A DNA stretch of 64,000 nt from Liquidambar formosana (taxonomy: Eukaryota > Streptophyta > Magnoliopsida > Saxifragales > Altingiaceae), in NCBI GenBank assembly GCA_039720395.1, contig CM077834.1, positions 6,870,094 through 6,934,093 on the forward strand. The letters run 5' to 3'. Below, in pieces: positions 1-10,827 of this stretch. Below the pieces are notes generated by a model. The model was given only the letters and a program-made list of their open reading frames with translations, was not told where the DNA came from and ran no database searches. The position numbers were made by a program, and so were the translations under genes. Within the stretch, counting starts at the first letter, position 1. Each line of letters starts with the position of its first letter.

Positions 1-1607
1 ATAAAATACTTTTTGCCTCCTCTAGTTTGAACAAATTTCAAATCACAAAGATCCGTATGGATCAATTCTAGAGGTTCAGTACTTCTTTCAATAGAATGAA
101 AGGATTTCCTAGTTAATTTTGATTCCACACATACTTCACATTTATGACTAGGATCAATATTAAACTTAGGCAAATATTCCAAGTTCATTAATCTACGCAA
201 AGAACCATAATTTACATGTCCTAGCCTACCATGCCATACATTAAATAACTCAACAATATAAACAGAATCTGTGTTTTTATTGATCTTAGAAACAATAGTC
301 ATTACATTCATCTTAAAGAGCCCATTGCTCATATACCCTTTCCCCACATACATCCCACTCTTACTAAGTACAAACTTATCCGACTCAAAGACTAATCTGA
401 AACCATTTTTACTCAACAATGACCCCGAAACAAGATTCTTGCGAATATCGGGCACATGCAGCACATCATTAAGAGTAAGGTCTTTCCCCGAAGTCATCTT
501 CAAGATCACCTTTCCATGTCCTTCAATTTTAGAAATCGAGGAGTTGCCCATGAAAAGTTGTTCTTCATTATCTACAGGTTGATAAGTAGAGAACATCTTC
601 TTGTCCAAACAAACATGGCAAGTTGCACCGGTATCCACCCACCATTCCTTGGGATTGCTGCCCACCAAATTCACTTCAGAAACGACCGCAGAAAGTTGTA
701 TATCATTGATCGAATCCGAAATATTGTCCATTTCGGTCATATTTGCTTGAGCCTTCTTGTTGGTTCCTTGGTTCTTTCGCTTGCGACAATCCTTTGCACG
801 ATGTCCTGGTTTGTCACACACATAGCAATTACCCTTGAACCTCTTTGAGTCACCACCCTTGGAATTTTGGGATGATCCTTGGCCTGAGTGCTTCCTCTTT
901 TTATTGTTATTTTTCTGCACTTCCACTATATTAGCTTTAGACTCCATGGGATTTTTACCGTTATTCTTTTCAGAATTTCGGTTGTCTTCTTCAATCCTTA
1001 ACCTTACGATTAAGTCATCAAGGCTCATCTCTTTGCGCTTATGCTTCAAATAATTTTTAAAATCCTTCCACGAAAATGGTAATTTCTCAATAATTGCAGC
1101 CACTTGAAAGGATTCACTAACCGACATACCTTCGGCATGTATTTCATGTAAAATTAATTGAAGCTCTTGCACTTGACTTATAACAGTCTTGGAGTCTATC
1201 ATTTTATAGTCTAGGAATCTGCCCACAACGAATTTCTTCATTCCGGCATCTTCCGTTTTGTACTTTTTGTCCAAGGAGTCCCATAATTCCTTTGCAGTCT
1301 TTATTGGACTATACACATTGTATAATATGTTGTCCAACGCATTAAGGATATAATTCTTGCACAAGAAATCAGAGTGTTTCCATGCCTCCACCGCTGCGAT
1401 AGTAATCCTATCGGTCTCACCCACTTTGAGAGTTGGAGCAATTTCATACAGAAACTTAGCCAAATTCAATGTAGTCAGATAAAACAACATTTTCTGTTGC
1501 CATCTCTTAAAATCAGAACCATTGAATTTCTCTGGTTTCTCTCCATGTGCAGGAGCAGGGGCCACAGCCACAACGGGCGGCACAACATTGGTACCCTCAC
1601 TTGCCAT
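1..1607 (-). CDS. Ty1/copia gag-pol polyprotein, 5' part (runs off window)
   Basis: An open minus-strand frame starts at ATG 1607-1605 and stays open to base 1, about 535 codons, with no stop found when I translated it. In order it shows an N-terminal gag region of the UBN2/copia type ([10 protein letters not shown], followed by a [15 protein letters not shown] stretch), a basic linker, and a CCHC zinc knuckle ([14 protein letters not shown], near 800-835). Next come an aspartic protease active site ([11 protein letters not shown], near 620-640), a GAG-pre-integrase zinc motif (WHGRLGH ... CEVC) and the start of the integrase core (HTDLCDL, near 50). The order protease-integrase before RT is the copia order; RT and RNase H would lie outside the window. 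The unbroken frame suggests a relatively young element. The start codon is the first ATG after the leader and is followed directly by gag. Confidence 0.93.
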   Translation of the reverse strand, partial: MASEGTNVVPPVVAVAPAPAHGEKPEKFNGSDFKRWQQKMLFYLTTLNLAKFLYEIAPTLKVGETDRITIAAVEAWKHSDFLCKNYILNALDNILYNVYSPIKTAKELWDSLDKKYKTEDAGMKKFVVGRFLDYKMIDSKTVISQVQELQLILHEIHAEGMSVSESFQVAAIIEKLPFSWKDFKNYLKHKRKEMSLDDLIVRLRIEEDNRNSEKNNGKNPMESKANIVEVQKNNNKKRKHSGQGSSQNSKGGDSKRFKGNCYVCDKPGHRAKDCRKRKNQGTNKKAQANMTEMDNISDSINDIQLSAVVSEVNLVGSNPKEWWVDTGATCHVCLDKKMFSTYQPVDNEEQLFMGNSSISKIEGHGKVILKMTSGKDLTLNDVLHVPDIRKNLVSGSLLSKNGFRLVFESDKFVLSKSGMYVGKGYMSNGLFKMNVMTIVSKINKNTDSVYIVELFNVWHGRLGHVNYGSLRRLMNLEYLPKFNIDPSHKCEVCVESKLTRKSFHSIERSTEPLELIHTDLCDLKFVQTRGGKKYF

Positions 1608-1808
1608 TTCTGTTAAACAGAAACGCAACACAGAATGAATATAATTTATAACACAGAACAATATAACACAGAATTTATAATACAGAATATATAATACGGA
1701 ATATATTCTATATTACACAGAATTATAAAACAGTATTTAAACTAATATATACAAACTATAATTAACAGAATTTACAAAGTAAACAGAAACGGAAATCTGT
1801 CTTAAGAT
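1608..1808 (-). other. copia leader between LTR and gag, rich in ACAGAAT motifs
   Basis: This untranslated leader lies between the predicted LTR end and the gag start. On the plus strand it repeats ACAGAAT or close variants (ATTCTGT in the element sense) many times, and the pattern continues past the LTR boundary to about 2000. It contains no open frame of note. The standard initiator-Met primer-binding motif (TGGTATCAGAGC) is not visible on the element strand. Confidence 0.6.
1792..1806 (-). promoter_or_regulatory. candidate non-standard primer-binding site
   Basis: In the element sense (minus), the predicted LTR ends ...CCAACA at 1809, followed by AT and then CTTAAGACAGATTTC (1806-1792). 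Those 15 bases are an exact reverse complement of a segment within the LTR at 2033-2019. The two-base spacing after the LTR is where a primer-binding site is expected. Function is inferred from position and complementarity only. Confidence 0.4.
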
Positions 1809-2748
1809 TGTTGGAAAATAATTTGTATTGTATTACTTATGTAAAATTCTGTCAAAACAGTATGCATATAATACACGAATTATTCTGAATTACACAAATT
1901 TACAGAATACAGAATATAATAGAAACCGAAATAAATTCTGGAAATTCACAAACTTACAGAATACAGAAGATAATAAAACAGAACCGGATTGATCAAGGCT
2001 AGCGTTTGACGCTATGTCCTTAAGACAGATTTCGCCCCTCACTTAGTACTTTGAGTCTCACAGACGTCTGCCTCCCAGGATACAATGATCTGTACGCACA
2101 GAAGAAGCACTGCAATCTCTGCGTCTGGCGAACCCACTGTGTCCTTACTCTCTCTCTTAAACAGTACGAAAATTAATTTCTTGATTAACCTCTAATTGAC
2201 TGCGAAATGCAGAAGTGACTCTCCAGAACAGTCCAAAAGGCACATTGATCAGGTATGTCTTTTGTTTGTTCATGACTGTTCTGGGTTAACAGACAGACAT
2301 GACTTAACGGTAATTAAAATTAATTAGCAAAATAAATTTTGCTTAAAAAATAACAGACATGGGTCAGTCTTATTGACCCCACCCGACCCGGCCCGGTTCG
2401 GTGCGGTGCGGGCGCGCGTGTGTTTTTGGGTCCAAACCCAATGTTGGCTAGGTCCTCCCTCCTCACAAAACTTGGGTGCCCTTTGGGCCCAAACCATAGG
2501 TCCAAAGTATGTGTATATGAATTCACTCAGAATTTCATAATTATTCAATGTGGGACAAGCCTTATTACCATTCTTCAACCAACTATTCAATGGTGACTTT
2601 AGAGAACAATTTCTCATTCACCCATTAATGATTTTGGCCAATTAAATATTCGAATTAAATCTCCACATAGAGATTAACTAATTCCAACATGGACCCACCT
2701 CAAATTATACATGGGACCCACATTAATAAATGGCCAATATCTCTAACA
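1809..2748 (-). mobile_element. 5' LTR of the Ty1/copia element
   Basis: The LTR reads TGTTAGAGATATTGG... at its 5' end (2748) and ...TTTTCCAACA at its 3' end (1809), a TG...CA structure with an imperfect terminal inverted repeat (TGTTAGA against TGTTGGA). The outer boundary is independently supported. Homology between the left duplication arm and the right arm stops exactly at 2748/2749, and the right arm runs uninterrupted through the equivalent site near 33912. The first bases outside the LTR, TATTG, are the predicted 5-bp target duplication. A small hairpin (TAGCG/CGCTA) lies at about 2000-2014. The second LTR is outside the window. Confidence 0.75.
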
Positions 2749-3375
2749 TATTGTACGGGCTAGTAGATAGGGTGTTGACTTCTTCTTCTTCTTATTTATT
2801 TATTTAAGTTTGGTAAATGGGTGTATAGTTGAGTAGTTGACTGTTGGGTCTAATGTTTGAGTTGTTTGCCACGTAATAAAATAAAATAAAATAGAAAAAA
2901 AATTCCTTTCATTAGACTAAATGGTGGTTTACTGTTCTTGTAGCTCAACGGGGTACCAACGTGAATCAAGGTTTGAGTAGGGTTAGGTTTAAGGATTAAT
3001 TACCTTTCAATGTACTTTGTGATAGGGAAAAAAAAGAAGAAAAAAATGAAAAAGAAAAAGACTAAATGGTGGCTTGTGAACTGTGATTCCATGGCTTTGT
3101 ATAAATAGCTGAGAATCAGGGCCTCAATCCTAATTAATGATTTCTTAATTTTTAATTTTTGGGGATGGAGTTTAAACCCCCAGGCCCTAGCTAATTAGTA
3201 ATTATTACCTAAATGAGTAAGGAAGTGGATCTTAAGATTTTGGTAAGAGCATTTGCCAAAAATCTCTTCATTCTCATTTATTAATTATTTTTAAATATAA
3301 AGTAGAAAACATGAACATCTCCAATAAACCCTTATCAAGATCTTCAAAGTATAGAACCCTTAGGCTATACATGTA

Positions 3376-4214
3376 TGAATTGAGAGAAATGGAGAGAAGA
3401 GAAGAGAATAGAAAATACTTTCTCCCCATTTCCTTAGTTTGGATTGTTAAGTTAGGAGAGAAAAAAAAGAAAATGGGGAGAAATAAAAAGAAAATGAGGC
3501 CTTTTACCTTTCTCTCCAAATTAGAGAGATTTGGAGAGAAATGGAGAGAAAATGAATTATTGAGTGATGAAATAACAATTATAATCCCACACAACTTTTG
3601 TTTTGAAACAAAAACTGGAATAACGTTGGAGAAAGAGAGAGATAATTAGTGGTTGGGTTGCAATGGGTTTTTTATTTACAAGGGATTTCGAGTGTGGTTA
3701 AACTTTTATTTCCTATCTTTTAGAGAGAGTTCAAATGGGATTTATAAGCTCCCAAAATTCTAACGTTCATGTTAGTTCTTAAAGATTAGGAATTTAATGT
3801 TAGTGCTCTCTCCCTTATTCTCCTCATTGCCCCCACTCACAACCATATCTCTAGAAAAGTGGACTGCATGTTTGATCACATCAAACCCCACAAAGCCAAC
3901 GTAATTGAAAACATGCAGCCATTATTTCAAAATAAATATAAATATTTTATATAATAAATTCACTTCTTTGCAAGGTTTCAATAAAAAAATTTACCATTGC
4001 ATGAGGGCTATTTGGCCACTCAATATAACATGTTTAATATATAAAAAAGGGTAATTAGGTAATTATGATTATTTTCTCTCATTTTCTTTTCATTAATGAG
4101 GTCTACTAACCAAATAGGGTAGAGAGAAAGTTATTTTCTCTTCTCTTCTCTTCCCTTCTTTTCCTTTCTTTTCTCTTCTTTTCTCTTCTCTCCATTTCTT
4201 TCAATCCATACATA
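3376..4214. repeat. imperfect inverted repeat with GA/CT-rich arms, MITE-like
   Basis: The left arm, from about 3370 (GTATGAATTGAGAGAAATGG followed by a GAGAAGAGAAG run), pairs with the right arm ending near 4214 (pyrimidine run followed by TCTCCATTTCTTTCAATCCATAC). The interior includes a second GA/CT hairpin (3500-3550). The mirrored copy is at about 32440-33290. This looks like an old non-autonomous DNA transposon or foldback element; no target duplication was defined. Confidence 0.45.
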
Positions 4215-4319
4215 GACTTAAAGGCACTCCACATATAGAAAGCCCTTTGGCTACCTTAATTAAAAAAGAGAAAAACTATATGCAAAGAATTGTTGTGAAA
4301 TCCTCCCTATTCCTATTTA

Positions 4320-4500
4320 ATTAATTTATTTTTTTGGGCTAAAATGAGCGATATGTCATTGGGCCTAAACTAATTCTATGATGCACAAACCATTTGCAAG
4401 CCTGTAAATCTAATCTTAAGGAAGCGAAGACTCAAACTCAGGATAACTGGTTTCTAAATTGTTATCATTAGCCATCTACGCTATCCTTAAGAGTCCTCTT
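4320..4500 (-). mobile_element. SINE-like element, family A (left arm copy)
   Basis: Read on minus it has an A-box-like TAGCGTAGATGG (near 4482-4471), a B-box-like GAGTTTGAGTCTTCG (near 4440-4426) and a downstream body ending in CTCATTTTAGCCC. The body aligns by eye with segments at 35430-35630 (minus) and 50735-50905 (plus), sharing GGTTTGTRYATCA and AATTA-TTTRG blocks. That makes it a dispersed family. It is also present in the mirrored arm (32160-32335). Confidence 0.5.
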
Positions 4501-4845
4501 ATATTAAGGAGTCTGCCTGGAAAACACTCTCAAGTCTCAAACCCTATTTTTCCTCCTACCAACATATTGATAAAAAAAGAGAGCTCACCGTAAGACAATA
4601 GAGATGCCCTCTTAATTACACTACTCTTACTTCCAAGTCCGGAGCGTGGTCCACACTCTCCAGGCGAAGCACGTGGTCATCCACTCTCGTCATTCCAAAG
4701 ACAAGGAAGAAGAAACTGCCAAGAATGTTCAACGTGTGGTCGGCGGTAGTCAGCCGTTAACAAACCGTGAGGTGGGTTCCGTCAAACAGTCCCTACATAA
4801 TACAGTATGGACCTCCCAACAATTACACTTGCCGTTACCGTTACT

Positions 4846-4897
4846 CTCCGTATACGGAGTGCAAAAACCTGCCGTCAACTCCTCTCCCCCCTATATA
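4846..4897 (+). promoter_or_regulatory. left GRAS promoter: palindrome plus TATA box
   Basis: A perfect 14-bp palindrome CTCCGTATACGGAG (4846-4859) lies about 32 bases upstream of a TATA box (CTATATACC, TATA at 4892). Transcription probably starts near 4920-4930, giving a 5'-UTR exon of roughly 110 bases up to the donor at 5034/5035. The right arm retains the same arrangement. Confidence 0.6.
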
Positions 4898-5034
4898 CCA
4901 TCGAGCCTTCGCTTCTTGCTCTTTCGCAACTCTCCATCCTCAAACACCAACCGACTTCTCCTCAATTCCAGTCAAAAGCGGCGTAAACGAATTCACAAAC
5001 AAGAGGTTCCAATTTCTTCTTCAGATTATTTCAG

Positions 5035-5273
5035 GTGAATTTCACCACGATTCCACACCCAGATATGTGTGTATTGATTTTTACTGTTTGTTCTGCTTGG
5101 TTTGTGCCTTTGTGGGGTGAAGGGTCTTGGGTGTTTTGTTTTTAGTTGTGAAAGAATTCCCGGTCCGTTTGGTTGCTGAGAAAACTGAGGGAAAAGAGAA
5201 TAATTTTGGGAGTTTGAATCTTATGGGTTATGTTTTTGTTTCGGTTTTGAGAAAAAAAAAAAAAAAAAAAAAA

Positions 5274-5310
<37 letters not shown>

Positions 5311-7338
5311 AAAAGAAAAATTCAGCTCAAATCAGCTGAATAGTTGTATTAGGCTGAGTTGGGTGGAGGGTTTTGATATCTGGGTTTTAAATAAGCTAGC
5401 AAAAAGCTGAGTTTCAAATGTTAACTTTCTTTGCTTTTTTCTAACATTTTCTCAACAACCAAACAGAGCATCTGGGTTTTGTGAAGTCGACTTGATTAAT
5501 CTGTTCTTTTAGGTGGAAGGGAACAATTAAATCTACACACACGCACACATGTATGTACTATGTGTATGATTGTATGTATCCTTACAATTAAGCTAGGAAA
5601 ATCCTTTTTTGCCTTCTTCCTGTATGATTTTTATATACAATTGGGGGTGTTTGCAATGAAAGGAATTTCTAAGTCAATATTTTTTTTTCCTGACTTCCTA
5701 TTTCTTCTTGCAGTTCTCTGCTCCTATTGCTCCCCCCAACACCCCCACCCCCAAAAAAAAAGAAAGAAAAAAGATGGAAAAAAAAACTGTTTCTCTTTGC
5801 AAGTTTTAATATTCTCTCTTAATTTCACCTTGATTCCTCTTATTGGTGCCGCTTGTTCATTCTTATTTTTAATTTGCTTGATGATATTTTAAGTTTCCTA
5901 AAATATTTTGTTAGTTTAAGTATGTTGTATTAAGACTTGGCAATTATCGATAACAAAATAGAATTCATAGCCTGTAGTGTGTAGAGACCAACTGTTTCCT
6001 CTCCTTTGGTTCCTAAGAGGAGAGAAGGTAGGAAAAAGAAAAAAGAAGAATTATTTATACGGAGTAACATGTTTGGCTTGCAAAATATGAAAAAATCAAT
6101 TCAATCTTGTTGTGTTTGCGTGTTGAATTTAACCTAGTTTGCAACTCGACGACCTGTTTCTTGGTGGAATTGTCTGACCTGATCTGATTCAAACGGGATC
6201 TAGTTTGACCTGCTCAGGTTATTAGGGTTATGATGTATAACGCATCTTCGAGGGCTGAGAGCCGCACTGTCACCTCTCCATTCTATAGAAATTCTTATTG
6301 CTACCACGTAAAATTGTCATTTGCCTGTGTTCTTATTTTTGATCTGCTTTGTTCTTTATTACAAGTCAAACTCTCAATTTAGGTTTATTTCATAACAAAT
6401 TTAGCCAAATAGTTTTGTGAGGGTCAGTAGGTAGACATCTTAGTATTCTTGGGCCCCAAGTGATAAAAAAATCTAAGATTCAAAATTTAACATATTCTAT
6501 CAACCAAACAGAGAATTTTGGAAAATGGTAGACTTGTTAAACCAATATGATAATCTACCACTTGCAAATTTTTATTGTTGAGTCTGCCCATGTTGACTTC
6601 TCTTTCAACCGTGAAAGTTTTATTGACCAAAGATTGTTGCTTCAAAAATCTATTTGCTTGAAAGTTAGGGACTAGAATTTTAATTGGGTTGACCAGAGAT
6701 TTTCACTTTAATATTTAGAGCGCAGAGTTTCCATTAGGATTTACTATGAGTGTTTTAATCAAAGAAAAAAATTAGTGACTTGAAGATATGGAGCTTTCTT
6801 TAGAAGCAGATTTATTGATGCAAAGACAAAACAGTTAGGAAGAAAAAAGTTTTTGTTTTGTATGATTTTTGCTAGTTTGCAAGGTTATGGATGTAGAATT
6901 ATCTTGAGCGCATCGGAGAAATAGATAGAATTGGAAGAAAAATAGAACAAGAAAGGAAACTTTGATAAATTAGACTGCAAGGAGAAACATATCCATTGTT
7001 TCTTCTGAAAGTCAAAATTTCTAATAGAGTTTGAACTTAACATAAAATTGACAGACAGATAAAAATACAAGAAATTCTGGAGATCTTGCTATCAACTGCT
7101 CTCTGCCAAAAAGTTCCAGCGTAACCCAAGTTTCATCAAATCTTGCAGTCTCAAGAAATTGAATAAATCAACGTACTTCAAATTGGTGTTATTCAATGGA
7201 GCTTAATTTTTTTGTGCCCATTTCGGTTGAATTGGAGAATTTTATTTAAGTAAAATACTATGGATTTGATCCTTTTTAAATTCCAAATGTTCTGGCCTTT
7301 TAAAGTTCTTTATCTGTTCCTTTGTATTCACATTGCAG
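5035..7338 (+). other. 5'-UTR intron of left GRAS gene
   Basis: The donor is TTTCAG|GTGAAT at 5034/5035 and the acceptor is CATTGCAG|GTTT at 7338/7339, giving a 2.3 kb intron before the start codon; I recall leader introns in PAT1-type GRAS genes. It contains an A-run followed by (GAAA)n at about 5251-5321 and a C-rich run near 5735-5752. I see no gene inside it. Confidence 0.65.
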
Positions 7339-7486
7339 GTTTATTCGATCTGTAGGGTTTTAGGCAGAAGATTGTAAAGCTGCCAATAGTTGTTCTCCAA
7401 CAAAAGGCCAGGGCTGATTATTCGTAATTACTACTATCTCTTTTGAGGACTATTACAGATAGAACAGCTGATGCTAACCTCATAGC

Positions 7487-9245
7487 ATGGGCTCACACCA
7501 CCTTTCAGATACAGTGTGACTGGTGAGGACCTATCCTACTCAGCTTCTCATCCCACTGTTCCATCAATACCTAATAGGTTGTTTGGGTCCTTGAAATTTG
7601 ATTTTGGGAACTCGCCAAACTCACCTTTTTCAACTCACTTTGACTGTGACACTGTTACTACATTGAGTGACAGCCAGGAGCAACATAGCTCCACAGAGAA
7701 TCTCTCAGGAGTCAGCCCTTCCTGTAACTCTTCACTTGAAACCGACAGTTATTTCCATCAGTTAAGCCCTTCCCTAGATTGTCGCAGAGACAGTTCACTA
7801 CTCTCTTCTGGTGAGACTTTAACTTTACAGGATGCATATTGTAGCCAGAACATAAAAAACGCTTTGCAAGAGTTAGAGACTGCTCTATTGGGCCCTGATG
7901 CTGATTGTGATGAAGTAACCACACCATATCCTTCTCTTGGGGAAAATAATCGGCCACAGACACCGAGTCAGAGATCTAGGGCGTGGAGCCAAGAACCGCA
8001 GGGGTTACATGTGACTAAACCTCAGCCATCTGTTGCATCCAGGTATAGGAAGTCAGGTGAAGGAGGTCATATTGAGAAACGTCATAAAGCAATGGAAGAA
8101 GCATCTTTGCAGGGTTTCCCGCCTGGAAATCTGAAGCACTTGCTGATTGCATGTGCTAAAGCTCTCTCCGAAAACAGGATGGATGATTTTGAGAAGTTGA
8201 TTGAGAAGGCTAGGGGTGCTGTGTCTATTAGTGGAGAACCAATCCAGCGTCTTGGCGCTTACTGGTAGAAGGCCTAGTAGCAAGGAAGGAGTTATCAGGA
8301 ACTACCATTTATCGTGCCCTTAGGTGTAGAGAGCCTGAAAGCAAGGACTTGCTTACATACATGCAGATCCTTTATGAAATCTGCCCTTACTTAAAGTTTG
8401 GTTACATGGCAGCCAATGGAGCAATTGCCGAAGCATGCAGAACGAGGACCGGATCCATATTGTGGATTTCCATATTGCTCAGGGGACTCAGTGGATTACT
8501 CTATTACAAGCGCTTGCAGCGAGACCGGGTGGAGCCCCCCACGTGCGGATCACGGGATCGACGATCCAGTAAGTCAGTATGCTCGTGGTGACAGTTTGGA
8601 GGCAGTTGGGAGACGGTTGGCAGCAATTTCTAATAAATTCAATATCCCAGTGGAGTTTCATCCAGTGCCAGTTTTTTGCTCCTGATATCACTAGGGACAT
8701 GCTTGATGTCAGGCCTGGTGAGGCTCTGGCTGTGAACTTCCCCCTGGAGCTCCATCACACCCCTGATGAGAGTGTGGATGTGAACAATCCAAGGGATGAG
8801 CTTTTGAGAATGATAAAGTCACTTTCTCCCAAGGTGACCACTCTGGTGGAACAAGAATCAAAACACAAACACAACACCCTTTGTCGCTAGGTTTGTTGAA
8901 ACACTAGAGTACTACTCGGCAATGTTTGAGTCAATTGACGTGACCATGGCACGGGATAGAAAAGAACGCATCAATGTGGAGCAGCACTGTTTGGCGAGGG
9001 ATATTGTGAATATTATTGCTTGTGAGGGTAAGGATAGGGTGGAACGCCATGAGCTCTTTGGCAAGTGGAAGTGTAGGCTGACGATGGCAGGGTTTCGGCC
9101 ATTCCCACTGAGCTCCTATGTCAACTCTGTGATAAGAAGCTTGCTGCGGTGTTACTCAGATCATTATACTCTGGTGGAAAGGGATGGTGCTATGCTCTTG
9201 GGCTGGAAGGAAAGGAACTTGGTCTCGGCGTCTGCCTGGCATTGA
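7487..9245 (+). pseudogene. GRAS transcription factor, PAT1 subfamily, left copy (frame broken)
   Basis: GRAS proteins are plant nuclear regulators; the PAT1 branch includes the Arabidopsis PAT1/SCL1/SCL5/SCL13/SCL21 group and rice CIGR proteins. The coding region is one exon, ATG at 7487 and TGA at 9243-9245. All GRAS blocks are recognisable: LHRI (HLLIACAKALSE), VHIID region (IDDPVSQYARG downstream), LHRII, PFYRE (MFESIDVTMARDRKERINVE) and the terminal SAW motif (LVSASAWH). Compared with the right copy it carries six one-base indels: loss of T near 7503, C near 8262 (making a TAG at 8266), A near 8441 and A near 8553; gain of T near 8675 and A near 8862. Most fall in short homopolymers, so sequencing error is as likely as decay. 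At 8955-8965 this copy has the correct frame where the right copy is broken. Confidence 0.9.
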
Positions 9246-9764
9246 GAAACAAAATAGGAGAGACAGACATAATAGAGGTAGCTATAGAAGTAATTAGTTT
9301 CTTTTTTTTTTAGGTGGGCAGTGTCGAGATGGCCCCATGGTGTGGGAGAATGATAAATCTGCAATACCAGCCGTTGGATAAATTGACCATGTCTCATTTT
9401 TCCATGATCCAACAGTTGACGTTTGGTGATGATATTATATATTTCCCATACCTCCGAGGCTTTCACCATTGTTCTCTTATAGAGGAAGTCTGTTTCTTTG
9501 TTGAGGTTGTATGTACTTGTATGCAGAGGTCCTCAATCCTTTTAAAATAATCAGGGATATGTCTATGTTTTGTGTTTCATGATTCATGTATCTCATAGCG
9601 GCAAGACGTTCATCCTTTTGTACAATCCATGTCAAATGAGGATTGGGTCCTGCATCCGTTTTCTTGATTTTCTGTACTGTTAGGATAGTGAATAAATTTG
9701 TTTACATTCTTCTTTTAAGTTGTTAATTTTACGTTCGAAGCCTATTTAATTAACGGTCACATAA
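9246..9764 (+). other. 3' UTR and downstream of left GRAS copy
   Basis: Non-coding sequence that follows the GRAS stop and runs into the gap. A poly(A)-signal-like AATAAA lies at 9691-9696. The same sequence is present in the right arm, with the signal at 26923-26918 on minus. Confidence 0.5.
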
Positions 9765-10184
9765 NNNNNNNNNNNNNNNNNNNNNNNNNNNNNNNNNNNN
9801 NNNNNNNNNNNNNNNNNNNNNNNNNNNNNNNNNNNNNNNNNNNNNNNNNNNNNNNNNNNNNNNNNNNNNNNNNNNNNNNNNNNNNNNNNNNNNNNNNNNN
9901 NNNNNNNNNNNNNNNNNNNNNNNNNNNNNNNNNNNNNNNNNNNNNNNNNNNNNNNNNNNNNNNNNNNNNNNNNNNNNNNNNNNNNNNNNNNNNNNNNNNN
10001 NNNNNNNNNNNNNNNNNNNNNNNNNNNNNNNNNNNNNNNNNNNNNNNNNNNNNNNNNNNNNNNNNNNNNNNNNNNNNNNNNNNNNNNNNNNNNNNNNNNN
10101 NNNNNNNNNNNNNNNNNNNNNNNNNNNNNNNNNNNNNNNNNNNNNNNNNNNNNNNNNNNNNNNNNNNNNNNNNNNNNNNNNNNN
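9765..10184. other. assembly gap (420 N)
   Basis: A run of N between the left duplication arm and the truncated gypsy integrase. It is too short to hold the missing integrase end and a 3' LTR if that LTR is like the 2.9 kb 5' LTR. Either its length is nominal or the element is truncated. Confidence 0.99.
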
Positions 10185-10800
10185 TGCGGTACCCCATATC
10201 GATAGATGATGCTGTGCTGTATGAACTGTGCTACCTTCTTGGAATTCAAGGTCGTGAAGGACGCTGCTTCCAACCCACTTAGTAAAGTAGTCGATGGCGA
10301 CCAGGATGTATTCATGCCCATTTGATGCCTTTGGCTTGATCTGTCCGATGATATCTATCCCCCATACCGCAAATGGCCAAGGTGATGACATACTCATTAA
10401 AGGCATAGAAGGCAAATGTTGTCCACGGGGCGAACAGTTGGCATTTGTGGCACTTCTTGACATGTGCGTGGCAGTCTCTTTCCATGGTGGACCATAATAG
10501 CCTAGCCTCATGATTTTCTTAGCCAACATATAGCCGTTCGTAGTGCGGAGCCCCTGTTCCTTCATGGATTTCTTTAATCAGATGCTCGCTTCCTCCTCGG
10601 TGACACACAGCAGGTGGATCCCGTCGTATGACCTTCGATATAGCTTTCCTCCACAAAGTACATAGTGACTTGCCAACCGCCTTAGGGTTTTTCTATCGAT
10701 ACAGATGCTCCTTCTAGGTATTCCCTTTCTTCAATGAACTTCATTATGTCATGGAACCACGGGTGGCCATCATTTACCTCTCCTCCTCGGATTGCACAAC
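10185..10800 (-). pseudogene. gypsy integrase fragment
   Basis: The minus strand shows WGIDIIGQIKPKASNGHEYI followed by VAIDYFTKWV, the start of the integrase catalytic core with its first acidic residue. Upstream are the LRTTNGYMLAKKIMRLGYY stretch and a degraded zinc-binding region. The frame shifts near 10240-10270 and the core is cut by the gap, so the remaining catalytic acids are not visible. Confidence 0.85.
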
Positions 10801-10827
10801 AGTACACAGGCTTGTCTCGGCATTCTA

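Larger units (their letters stand above)
2749..4845. other. upstream region of left GRAS copy: no gene, repeats only
   Basis: I find no credible gene here. It holds AT-rich sequence, a purine/pyrimidine-rich inverted repeat (3376-4214) and a SINE-like segment (4320-4500). The short open frames on both strands come from simple GA-rich sequence. Confidence 0.6.
2749..9764. repeat. left arm of ~7 kb inverted duplication
   Basis: From just outside the copia LTR to the N gap, this sequence is the reverse complement of 26848-33912. It includes the GRAS gene, its 5'-UTR intron, its promoter and its flanks. Coding differences are mostly single-base indels, while non-coding parts differ by scattered substitutions and small indels (for example several differences in 80 bases near 3900-3970). 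The inner end is hidden by the gap, because homology continues right up to it. Confidence 0.95.

Noticed and set aside
3274..3649. Frames on both strands around the GA/CT-rich repeat
   Set aside because: Simple-sequence translation (Lys/Glu- or Phe/Leu-rich), mirrored in the other arm; not genes.
4646..5120. Plus-strand frames over the GRAS promoter and 5' UTR, repeated in the right arm
   Set aside because: They span the TATA box and the splice donor, so they are untranslated or promoter sequence; conservation in both arms reflects the duplication.
9746..10565. Long minus-strand open frames across the N gap
   Set aside because: They are open only because N codons cannot give stops; only the integrase part after the gap is real.
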